A stretch of DNA of 60,972 bases, from contig JAEEZH010000025.1 in assembly GCA_016288495.1 (NCBI GenBank), forward strand, positions 1 through 60,972. The letters are read 5' to 3'. Under the pieces are notes generated by a model, which worked only from the letters and a program-made list of their open reading frames with translations, made no database searches and was not told the origin of the DNA. Made by a program: the position numbers and the translations under genes. How positions within the stretch are numbered: position 1 is the first letter of the stretch; the number at the start of each line of letters is the position of its first letter. Shown piece after piece: positions 40,684 to 48,590 of the stretch. The stretch comes from Lachnospiraceae bacterium (GTDB lineage Bacteria > Bacillota > Clostridia > Lachnospirales > Lachnospiraceae).

Positions 40684-41142
40684 TTACAGCACGGAAAAAC
40701 ACTTAAGCAGGATATACCCCGAAACCCCCGCAAATATCGCAGGCGCCATGGGCATATAATGCCTGCTGCCCTTTTTCCGGATCAGTTTCATGTCCCTGTC
40801 CTTTATTAGAATGTCGATGACGGAAAATACAAAGAACTGCAAAAGAGCGCAGACGGGTATCCCAAAAATGCACTCATAAAAAGCCTGTGAGCCCAGAAAG
40901 GCTCCTATGACAAATAACAGTTTCACATCCCCTGCCCCCAGCATATGTAAGATGTAAAACATAACCGACGGCAGAGCAGCGATCATGCCCGACAAAGTGC
41001 CTGCTATCCCGCGCCCGGACACCATACTCTGTCCGAAAGCAAGGATCAGACCCGTCAGGATCCAGGAATTGGGAATACGCCTTTTCCTGAGATCCATGAT
41101 CGCCGCCATAAAAATGTAAACGACAAGAATATAATATTTCAT
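40684..41142 (-). CDS. A24-family prepilin peptidase (TadV/CpaA-like)
   Basis: 152 aa; AAIMDLRKRRIPNSW and GAGDVKLLFVIGAFLG aspartyl peptidase motifs. Confidence 0.85.
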   Translation of the reverse strand: MKYYILVVYIFMAAIMDLRKRRIPNSWILTGLILAFGQSMVSGRGIAGTLSGMIAALPSVMFYILHMLGAGDVKLLFVIGAFLGSQAFYECIFGIPVCALLQFFVFSVIDILIKDRDMKLIRKKGSRHYMPMAPAIFAGVSGYILLKCFSVL

Positions 41143-41199
41143 TGATCATGTGAAATGAAACGCGCGATGCATGCAGCGTTTCCTGAAGTGGTAAAAGAG

Positions 41200-41228
41200 A
41201 TTATAGATTCATAATCCGGATTTGTCCA
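41200..41228 (-). promoter_or_regulatory. Candidate sigma-A promoter for the tadV-tadZ-like pair
   Basis: Minus strand TGGACA-N17-TATAAT. Confidence 0.5.
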
Positions 41229-41269
41229 TTATATATTTTTTACAAATTTTTACAAAGCAAAAGAAAAAA

Positions 41270-41308
41270 ACACCCCAAAGTCCGCTGATCCAGCGGATTT
41301 CAGGGTGT
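41270..41308 (-). terminator. Rho-independent terminator downstream of fliC-fliS2
   Basis: Minus strand ACACCC...AAATCCGCTG/CAGCGGACTTT...GGGTGTTTTTTT. Confidence 0.85.
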
Positions 41309-41325
41309 CAAAAACAGTTTTTTGG

Positions 41326-41802
41326 TCAGACCGAGAATGTGGTGCTCTTGTCGGCATTGACCACGCTCTCGTTCAATACTCCCCTTCCGTAAGTCATACC
41401 CGTGACCACATGCTGTGTGGAATCCATCATGACTCCGGAGGTATCCAGTTTAGCCAGCTCCACAAAGATCTCCCTCATATCCTTAAGGACCTTTACCGCA
41501 TCCTTGAGGCCCTTATCGGTCCTGGTGATCCTGGCGTTCAGAAGATTCTTCTTTACAAAATTGTAAAGGGCAAAGAGCTGGTTGGATATGTCTATATCAA
41601 AATTCAGTGCTTCTATGAGATTGTCCACACACTTTCTCGCCTTTGTAAGATTCTCACCGTAGGCGGTCATATCACCTTTATCATATGCATTTTGAGCATC
41701 TTCGGCATACTGCAGAGCGATGTCATATACTATGACTATCATCTCTGTTTTGCTGGCTTTGCCAATACGCTGGGTAAACTCTTCCTGTTTTGTATTTTCC
41801 AT
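41326..41802 (-). CDS. Second FliS-like flagellin chaperone
   Basis: 158 aa; TEMIVIVYDIALQYAEDAQNAYDKGDMTAYGENLTKARKCVDNLIEALNFD; directly downstream of fliC. Confidence 0.75.
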   Translation of the reverse strand: MENTKQEEFTQRIGKASKTEMIVIVYDIALQYAEDAQNAYDKGDMTAYGENLTKARKCVDNLIEALNFDIDISNQLFALYNFVKKNLLNARITRTDKGLKDAVKVLKDMREIFVELAKLDTSGVMMDSTQHVVTGMTYGRGVLNESVVNADKSTTFSV

Positions 41803-41856
41803 GGTATTCCTTTCCTGTTTCTTCCGATAAGCTCCCGCATGTTTCCGCTGATCGCA

Positions 41857-42996
41857 TTACTGCAGCAGCTGCAAAACCTGCTGAGGGAATTCATTTGCCT
41901 GGGCCAGCATGGAGGTGGCCGCCTGCGAAAGCACCTGAAGCCTGGTATATTCGGTCATCTCCTCAGCCATATCCGTATCCGTAAGAGTGGAGTACGACGA
42001 ATTCAGACTCTCCACCGTCACATCCAGACTGGCACCTGCATGCTCCAGACGGTTCTGATATGCTCCCAGCTGGGATCTGACTGCGCTGGTATAATCAAGA
42101 GCATTCTGGATACTTTCTATGGCATCCTTCGAGCCCTGCTCGGTCGACAGGTCTATTTTATCTATGCCCATCTTCTTAAGGGATATCTCCGGGATGTTCA
42201 TCTCTATCACATCACCCTCGTGATCCCCCACCTGCACTCTCATGGCGCCTTTTCTCTCCAGAGTCAGCGCCAGATCACCGGATATGCCGGTACTGCCGGA
42301 AAGCCCCAGGGTCAGCTTTGTGCCATCCTTTCCCGTGATGGTCAGCACATCGTCTTTTATCTCCCCCTCTATTCCGACACACAGTTCATTGGGCGCAGAA
42401 GCATCTGTCTTCGTCGCTATGGAATTCAAAGTGTATTCATATGAGACCTCCCCCGTATCGGGATCAGTCACAGCACTGGCGGATACATCGAGAGCCAGCA
42501 GAAAATCACCGATCTTTGTCTCCTGATTGTAACCCAGGACCTTTACATCCGCATTATCGGTATATCCCCTGAATTCATAATTACCATCCAATATGTTGCT
42601 GTCATTAAAATTGGTATCGGCAGCGATCCTTTCGATCTCTTTGGACAGCTGCTTTGCCTCCTCATTGATCGCGAACCGGTCCTCATCGGTCATGGTGCCG
42701 TTTGCTCCTTTTACTGCCAGCTCGTTCATACGCTGAATTATCTCATGAACCTCCTGAAGCGCACCATCTGCGGTTATGATAAAATCCGTAGCTGTATCCG
42801 TATTGTCACAGGCCTTTTCCAGAGATTTGATCTGCGCCTTCATCTTTGAAGAAAGCGCGTAGCCCGAAGGATTATCGCTTGCATTGTTTATCTTATAACC
42901 GGAAGAAAGCTTCTTGGAAGAATTACTCAGCATGTTTTCCGCACGGGTCAGATAGTTTCCTGTTATTACCGCTGTTCCGTTACTGTTTATCCTCAT
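41857..42996 (-). CDS. fliC: Flagellin
   Basis: 379 aa; LSSGYKINNASDNPSGYALSSKMKAQI N-domain; MAEEMTEYTRLQVLSQAATSMLAQANEFPQQVLQLLQ C-domain. Confidence 0.95.
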   Translation of the reverse strand: MRINSNGTAVITGNYLTRAENMLSNSSKKLSSGYKINNASDNPSGYALSSKMKAQIKSLEKACDNTDTATDFIITADGALQEVHEIIQRMNELAVKGANGTMTDEDRFAINEEAKQLSKEIERIAADTNFNDSNILDGNYEFRGYTDNADVKVLGYNQETKIGDFLLALDVSASAVTDPDTGEVSYEYTLNSIATKTDASAPNELCVGIEGEIKDDVLTITGKDGTKLTLGLSGSTGISGDLALTLERKGAMRVQVGDHEGDVIEMNIPEISLKKMGIDKIDLSTEQGSKDAIESIQNALDYTSAVRSQLGAYQNRLEHAGASLDVTVESLNSSYSTLTDTDMAEEMTEYTRLQVLSQAATSMLAQANEFPQQVLQLLQ

Positions 42997-43000
42997 ATTT

Positions 43001-43017
43001 CTCCTCCTGTTAACAAC
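43001..43017 (-). promoter_or_regulatory. Candidate CsrA site overlapping the fliC Shine-Dalgarno
   Basis: mRNA GUUGUUAACAGGAGGAG just before AUG; contains ACAGGA; csrA and fliW are in the same cluster. Confidence 0.4.
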
Positions 43018-43037
43018 TGATTCTGATTGACAACTAT

Positions 43038-43064
43038 AAGATCCTTCGCTACGCTCAGGATGAC
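43038..43064. repeat. Dispersed palindromic repeat, copy 8 (near-perfect) in the fliC leader region
   Basis: aagatccttcgctacgctcaggatgac. Confidence 0.85.
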
Positions 43065-43095
43065 AAACGGCAGGTATTATTCACTGATCAACGAT

Positions 43096-46086
43096 CTATA
43101 TCACCTGCAAGAATACCTTTGCTATCCTGTACAGCCGCTGTGATGAGATCCTGTTTTCTCCGGGCGTCTCATCCTCCGCCTGCGATCTGCCGCTTTGCGA
43201 TGTTTCGGCTTTGGCTTCTTTCCGGATCCCGGTGTTTCCGGCAGTTCCTGTTTCGGCGCCTGTCAGAGACAGTCCCGGATTTCTCATGATACCGAAATTC
43301 TCCGACAGGGATTCACCGACAGCCGCAAAGGCTTCCTTAAGCTGTGCCTTCTTTTCCTGCAGGAAAGCCTCGCCCCATCTGTTATGTGCGATCATATATC
43401 CATTTATATCGTCACCATCCGGCTCAAACGTAACCTTAATGGCTCCATATTCTTCGGTTTGTGTGCTTATCTCCACGGAACTTTGCCCTGTACCCTTTAT
43501 CACCTTCAGGGAAACCGACGTCATTTCCCCGTCTATCTCCATCGGCACTTCATAATGCTCGGACCGGGACATTTCCCTTATCACCGAAATCTGCTCCTCC
43601 ATGAGCATAAGGGAACGAAGCTTCATCGAAGTCATATCGGCGCTTTCCATGGCAGCCTCTATATCCTTCCCTGCATCGTCAGTCAGATCCTCTATGGCTT
43701 TTTTGGCACCGTCCTCCGTTTCAAAATCCTCTATCATCTCTGCTATATTCAGCTGCCTGCCCATATCCGCCAGTCGCTTAAATACATCCCCTCTGTTATA
43801 AAGCAGTTCCTTCATGGCCGAAAGCGCCATGGGATTTGCTTCTATACCCGATGCTTCCAGGGCTTTAAGCACGCCCTCGTCCGTATCCATTGCCCTGCGT
43901 ACAAATTCAGATTCCTCTTTAAGGGCGGCTCTTTGGGCATCCAGATCTTCCTTTGCCGTGGCCGCTTCCCGGGATATCTCCCACATACCCTCCAAAGAAG
44001 TCTCCATGGTCAGCTCTCCCGACTTAAGGGCGTCCTTTATCTGACCCGGTTCCAGATCCTCCAGTATCTGACGGTTCTTATGTCTGTAATATTCGGGAGA
44101 AGAAAAGGCTGTGGAGATCTGGGCATCTATCTTCCGGATCCCCTCCGGGATCACCCTCTCTATTGAACCGAAATCATCATCCACATTATATTCCATACCG
44201 CCCTGCATCCTGCGGTTTCTGACAGAGGTCACCAGATTTTTGACGGAAAGCTCCGCCCCCTGATTGATAAGACTGCCTATGACCGCACCATCGGACTTCT
44301 CCACCTGTCTGAACAGCCGGTATATACCTATAAAACTCTCTTTTTCCTGCTCTGTTATGGAATTATTATGCTCCAGCTTTACCAGAAATCTGGCGTAACT
44401 TTCATTAAGGGATCCGGATTCATCATTATATTCATCCAGCCTGGACCTGAGACTGTCAATGCTCATGTTCAACGGATTTTCACCGGCTCTTATAAGCCTG
44501 AGCACCGCTCCCGGAGTAAGAGACTGCAGAACCCCCTGAACTTTCTCATCCGCCTGACGCATCCTGGAAATATTTTCCCCCGTGATCTCGGTATTATTAT
44601 AACCCAGGATCCTGACTGCCCTGCGATTTGATTCATTAAGCTCCTGTCCCAGATCCGAAAGTATATCATCCACATTGCCAAAGGCCTTTTTGATGCTGTC
44701 CCCCAGATCCCTGCGCACCTGCGTGCCCACAGCCTCATACGTTTCCTGTGCCCGCTCATATGCACCGGCACGTTGCATTCCCTTTTGATAAAGGTCGTCA
44801 AAAGTCAGATCAGACTCCGCCAGATCGGCTACCGTGTCTATGGGAACATACTCCATGACCGCTGCTCTGACCATGGTCTGCATATAAAGGGCCGGTGCCT
44901 GCTCTGCCTCACCCAGAAGCACTTTGGCGTTATCAAAGCTTTGTCCCGAATACTTTGCCATCAGGGACTCTTCCAGTTCCTTCAGGGAATCCACCCTGCT
45001 CATAATCGACTCTGTATCTATATAAAAATCACTCTTAAGCAGCAATCTGTTTGCCTCATTTGTCATCTGAAGCTGAGTCTCATAAAGCTGCCTCTCCTGA
45101 CGGATAAGGGAAAGCTCTGCGGCCTTTTTCCCTTCTGTCATCGCCTGTGCACCCATATGCAGCAGAGCGTCACCATCCGGTATGCTGAGGGCCTTTAAAC
45201 CCTCATACATGTTGAATCTGTCTGAGGTCAGCGGGATACCGTTTTTAAGAAGGATAACCGCGTCAGCCTTTGTTTCGGGATCCACTTCATACCCACTTTC
45301 CGTGATGACATTATCGATCTGGTCAACAAGCTGCGTCAGCTGGCCATCGTCCACAGACCTGCCACCGGGCACATATGAACCTGTCGACATCCGGGCCTGA
45401 TACACGTTGTACAGCGTGGGCTCCAGTTCATTATTGATCATATAGATGATACTTTGCTGCGACAGGCCGTCCCTGTTTACATCCGAAAGTCCGGCTGCCA
45501 GATCCAGCACCTCACGCAGCTGTTCTTCATTTGATGAGGTCACGGGCAGATCATTTTCCCTGAGGGCACGCTCTATACTGTCAGCGCTTACAGCAGCGCT
45601 GTCACCGGCTGCTGCCTCTATATCCGAAGAACTCAGATCATCATTATAACCTGCAATGACTGTCCCCGACTGAGCCAGTTTTGCCTTGATCTGATCCACG
45701 CAGGTGACCATTTCATCCGCATCCATGGTACCAGGGTGAAAGCCCTCCTTTTGCAGTTCCTTATAGTCTTCATCCGACATGGAATTGGACATAATGGCGT
45801 AATAATTATGCCGGACCGATGCATCCAGCATGTCGATACCCTGCAGCAGAGCGCCGCCCTGCTTTGCTTCCTCCCTGTCATCGCCGGAAAATAAACCCTT
45901 TCTGTCATACAGAGAACTGGCCGTTCCTTCGTTTTTTACCGTATGTGAATTATTCAGACTTAACGAAATACCTGAAAGCGAGGGCGACAAATGCTTTGTG
46001 CTGCCCACACTTTTATCCGATATGCCATGCTTCATTCCTTCCTCGGAAAGGGAAGGATTATTGATCCCGGAAAAATCTATCTTCAT
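43096..46086 (-). CDS. Large helical flagellar-cluster protein (DUF6240-like)
   Basis: 996 aa, no signal peptide, upstream of fliC. DUF6240 assignment is from recall of similar proteins near flagellar loci, not a search. Confidence 0.6.
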   Translation of the reverse strand: MKIDFSGINNPSLSEEGMKHGISDKSVGSTKHLSPSLSGISLSLNNSHTVKNEGTASSLYDRKGLFSGDDREEAKQGGALLQGIDMLDASVRHNYYAIMSNSMSDEDYKELQKEGFHPGTMDADEMVTCVDQIKAKLAQSGTVIAGYNDDLSSSDIEAAAGDSAAVSADSIERALRENDLPVTSSNEEQLREVLDLAAGLSDVNRDGLSQQSIIYMINNELEPTLYNVYQARMSTGSYVPGGRSVDDGQLTQLVDQIDNVITESGYEVDPETKADAVILLKNGIPLTSDRFNMYEGLKALSIPDGDALLHMGAQAMTEGKKAAELSLIRQERQLYETQLQMTNEANRLLLKSDFYIDTESIMSRVDSLKELEESLMAKYSGQSFDNAKVLLGEAEQAPALYMQTMVRAAVMEYVPIDTVADLAESDLTFDDLYQKGMQRAGAYERAQETYEAVGTQVRRDLGDSIKKAFGNVDDILSDLGQELNESNRRAVRILGYNNTEITGENISRMRQADEKVQGVLQSLTPGAVLRLIRAGENPLNMSIDSLRSRLDEYNDESGSLNESYARFLVKLEHNNSITEQEKESFIGIYRLFRQVEKSDGAVIGSLINQGAELSVKNLVTSVRNRRMQGGMEYNVDDDFGSIERVIPEGIRKIDAQISTAFSSPEYYRHKNRQILEDLEPGQIKDALKSGELTMETSLEGMWEISREAATAKEDLDAQRAALKEESEFVRRAMDTDEGVLKALEASGIEANPMALSAMKELLYNRGDVFKRLADMGRQLNIAEMIEDFETEDGAKKAIEDLTDDAGKDIEAAMESADMTSMKLRSLMLMEEQISVIREMSRSEHYEVPMEIDGEMTSVSLKVIKGTGQSSVEISTQTEEYGAIKVTFEPDGDDINGYMIAHNRWGEAFLQEKKAQLKEAFAAVGESLSENFGIMRNPGLSLTGAETGTAGNTGIRKEAKAETSQSGRSQAEDETPGENRISSQRLYRIAKVFLQVI

Positions 46087-46127
46087 AAAGTGTGTCCTAT
46101 AAATGCTTATTTTGATCTACACTATCT

Positions 46128-46154
46128 TAATCGGATATTTTCCCGATTTACTTA
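46128..46154 (-). promoter_or_regulatory. Sigma-28-type promoter candidate upstream of the 996-aa gene, fliC and fliS2
   Basis: Minus strand TAAG-N15-TCCGATTA. Confidence 0.6.
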
Positions 46155-46206
46155 ACATCTGCGTTATCTGCACATTATTCTGCCCGTCCTTATCAACACA
46201 AAAAAA

Positions 46207-46227
46207 CACCCCGGTAAAACCGGGGTG
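46207..46227 (-). terminator. Rho-independent terminator downstream of the 65-aa gene
   Basis: Minus strand CACCCCGGT-TTT-ACCGGGGTG followed by TTTTTTTG. Confidence 0.9.
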
Positions 46228-46241
46228 ATAAAAAACTCACA

Positions 46242-46439
46242 TCAAAGGGATATATCGAATTTAGCCTGCTCCAGATTCTTCTCAAATGTAAGATCCTGGG
46301 TCTGTGCATTCTGTGCCTGACGCTCCAGATAATCCATATCCCTTGTCTTTGGTGCTTTGACAGCGTCCTGATTCCTGTTTATATTGTTTGTCCTGTAAAA
46401 ATCGATAAACGGATTCGATCCTATAGGCCCGATTCTCAT
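46242..46439 (-). CDS. Small hypothetical protein (65 aa)
   Basis: MRIGPIGSNPFIDFYRTNNINRNQD...; own promoter and terminator. Confidence 0.75.
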   Translation of the reverse strand: MRIGPIGSNPFIDFYRTNNINRNQDAVKAPKTRDMDYLERQAQNAQTQDLTFEKNLEQAKFDISL

Positions 46440-46500
46440 GACTGACTCCCCAATTACTGCTTTTTTCGGTCAATAAAACTACTTGAAACCTACGTGAAAA

Positions 46501-46529
46501 ATTATACTCCAACTGTAGACAGATTTCAA
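46501..46529 (-). promoter_or_regulatory. Sigma-A promoter of the 65-aa gene
   Basis: Minus strand TTGAAA-N17-TATAAT. Confidence 0.75.
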
Positions 46530-46662
46530 GCATTTTTTTTGAAAAAAACACAATATTTAGTCTGAAAATCGAAAAAATCGATATCCGGCACCATATGTAG
46601 TATACATAACAACCGGGTATCTTTCCTTTGACCGGCCGGCTGCAGACACTCCGGGCTCAGCG

Positions 46663-48558
46663 TCAGAACTTCAGCACTACCGCTCCGTAAGGGGCCAGGG
46701 GTACATTCACTGACCAGGGTCTGTTATCCCAGGGGATCTCCTGGGCTGTATACGTTTTGGGAAGCACCTTTCCGCTGCCTCCGTAGCACTTGTCATCGGA
46801 GGAGAGCAACAGCTTATATTTAGTATTCTGCGGTACTCCTACCCTGAATTCATTCCTCTCCATGGGAGTGAAGTTTATGATGAACAGCAGATTATCCTTT
46901 CCGTTCTCACTCTTTCTGAAGAAGGTATATATACTGTTCTGGGTATCATCGGCATTGATCCATTCAAAGCCGTTGTTGTTATTGTCATTTTCATACAGAC
47001 AGGGATATTTGTTGTAGAGCTTGAGCAGCTTGCCCACATAATCATGCATTCCCCGGTGCATATCCTCGCCCAAAAGGAACCAGTCCAGCTCCCTTTCTTC
47101 GCTCCATTCCCTCTTCTGAGCAAAATCCTGGCCCATGAAAAGAAGCTTCTTTCCGCAATGTCCGAACATGAATGTATATCCTGCCCTCAGATTTGCGAAT
47201 TTATCCACCTCATAACCGGGCATCTTGTTCAGCATGGAACACTTCAGATGAACCACCTCGTCATGTGACAGCACCAGGATATAATTCTCCGCACCGTTGT
47301 AACTCATGGCAAAGGTCATCTTATAATGACTGCCCTTTCTGAAAAAGGGATCCAGCTTCATATAATCACAGAAATCATGCATCCAGCCCATGTTCCACTT
47401 AAAGGTGAAGCCCAGACCGTTGTCCTCGGGAGGAGCGGTCACCTTAGGCCAGGCAGTAGACTCCTCGGCTATGGTGATGGCACCGGGAACCCTGGTCCTT
47501 ATTATGGAATTCAGATGCTTAAAGAACTCTATAGCCTCCAGGTTTTTATTCTCACCGTATTTATTTGCTACCCACTGACCGGAATTCTTGCCATAATCCA
47601 GATACAGCATGGATGCCACGGCATCTACCCTCAGTCCGTCCACATGGAACTCGGTCAGCCAGAAAAGTGCATTGGCGATGAGGAAATTCTTCACCTCATT
47701 TTTTTCGTAATCAAATATCTTCGTGCCCCAATCGGGATGCTCTCCCTTTCTGGGATCCGCATATTCATACAGCGGCTCTCCGTCAAAATCGGCCAGTCCG
47801 TGTACGTCTCTGGGGAAGTGGGCAGGTACCCAGTCCAGAATTACGCCGATCTTTGCCTTATGAAGGGAATCCACCAGATACATAAAGTCTTCCGGAGTCC
47901 CGTATCTGGAAGTAGGCGCATAATAACCCGTCACCTGATATCCCCAGGACCCGTCATAGGGATATTCCGCTATGCCCATAAGCTCTACATGAGTATAATT
48001 CATCTGCTTAAGATACTCTATCAGCCTGTCGGCAAAAAGACGATAATTGTAAAAGCCCTCGGCCTCCGGAACAGGATGTCTCATCCAGGAACCGATGTGG
48101 CACTCATATATAGCCATGGGGATCTTCTGGACATCCTTTTTCATACGGTCAGACATCCACTTTTTATCACCCCATTTATAACCGGTGATATCGGTGACCC
48201 TGGATGCCGTGCCGGGACGCAGTTCCGCCTCATTACCATAGGGATCGCTCTTATATATGCCCTGACCCTTTGAACCGATAACAAAATATTTATACAAAGC
48301 TCCCTTTTTTACACCGGGAATAAATATCTGCCAGATCCCCACAGGCTCCAGCCTCTCCATGGGATGCACATCGGTCTGCCATTCGTTAAACTCACCCACC
48401 ACGCTCACATACTGGGCATGGGGAGCCCAGACAGCAAAATAGACACCGTCCTCTCCATCCTGAGTGGAAAGGTGGGCGCCTAATTTTTTGTATATCTCAT
48501 AGTGAATACCTTCACCGAAATAGTACTGATCCATTTCGGATATATATACCTTTTCCAT
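46663..48558 (-). CDS. glgB: 1,4-alpha-glucan branching enzyme
   Basis: Start at MEKVYISEMDQ after CGGGAGGGATC; GH13 motifs DWVPAHFP, DGLRVDAVASMLYLDY, EEST and LSHDEVVH. Confidence 0.95.
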   Translation of the reverse strand: MEKVYISEMDQYYFGEGIHYEIYKKLGAHLSTQDGEDGVYFAVWAPHAQYVSVVGEFNEWQTDVHPMERLEPVGIWQIFIPGVKKGALYKYFVIGSKGQGIYKSDPYGNEAELRPGTASRVTDITGYKWGDKKWMSDRMKKDVQKIPMAIYECHIGSWMRHPVPEAEGFYNYRLFADRLIEYLKQMNYTHVELMGIAEYPYDGSWGYQVTGYYAPTSRYGTPEDFMYLVDSLHKAKIGVILDWVPAHFPRDVHGLADFDGEPLYEYADPRKGEHPDWGTKIFDYEKNEVKNFLIANALFWLTEFHVDGLRVDAVASMLYLDYGKNSGQWVANKYGENKNLEAIEFFKHLNSIIRTRVPGAITIAEESTAWPKVTAPPEDNGLGFTFKWNMGWMHDFCDYMKLDPFFRKGSHYKMTFAMSYNGAENYILVLSHDEVVHLKCSMLNKMPGYEVDKFANLRAGYTFMFGHCGKKLLFMGQDFAQKREWSEERELDWFLLGEDMHRGMHDYVGKLLKLYNKYPCLYENDNNNNGFEWINADDTQNSIYTFFRKSENGKDNLLFIINFTPMERNEFRVGVPQNTKYKLLLSSDDKCYGGSGKVLPKTYTAQEIPWDNRPWSVNVPLAPYGAVVLKF

Positions 48559-48590
48559 GATCCCTCCCGATATATATTTACACAAATACT

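Noticed and set aside
41305-42444. 379-aa plus-strand ORF
   Set aside because: Antisense across fliS2 and fliC, and it spans their terminator.
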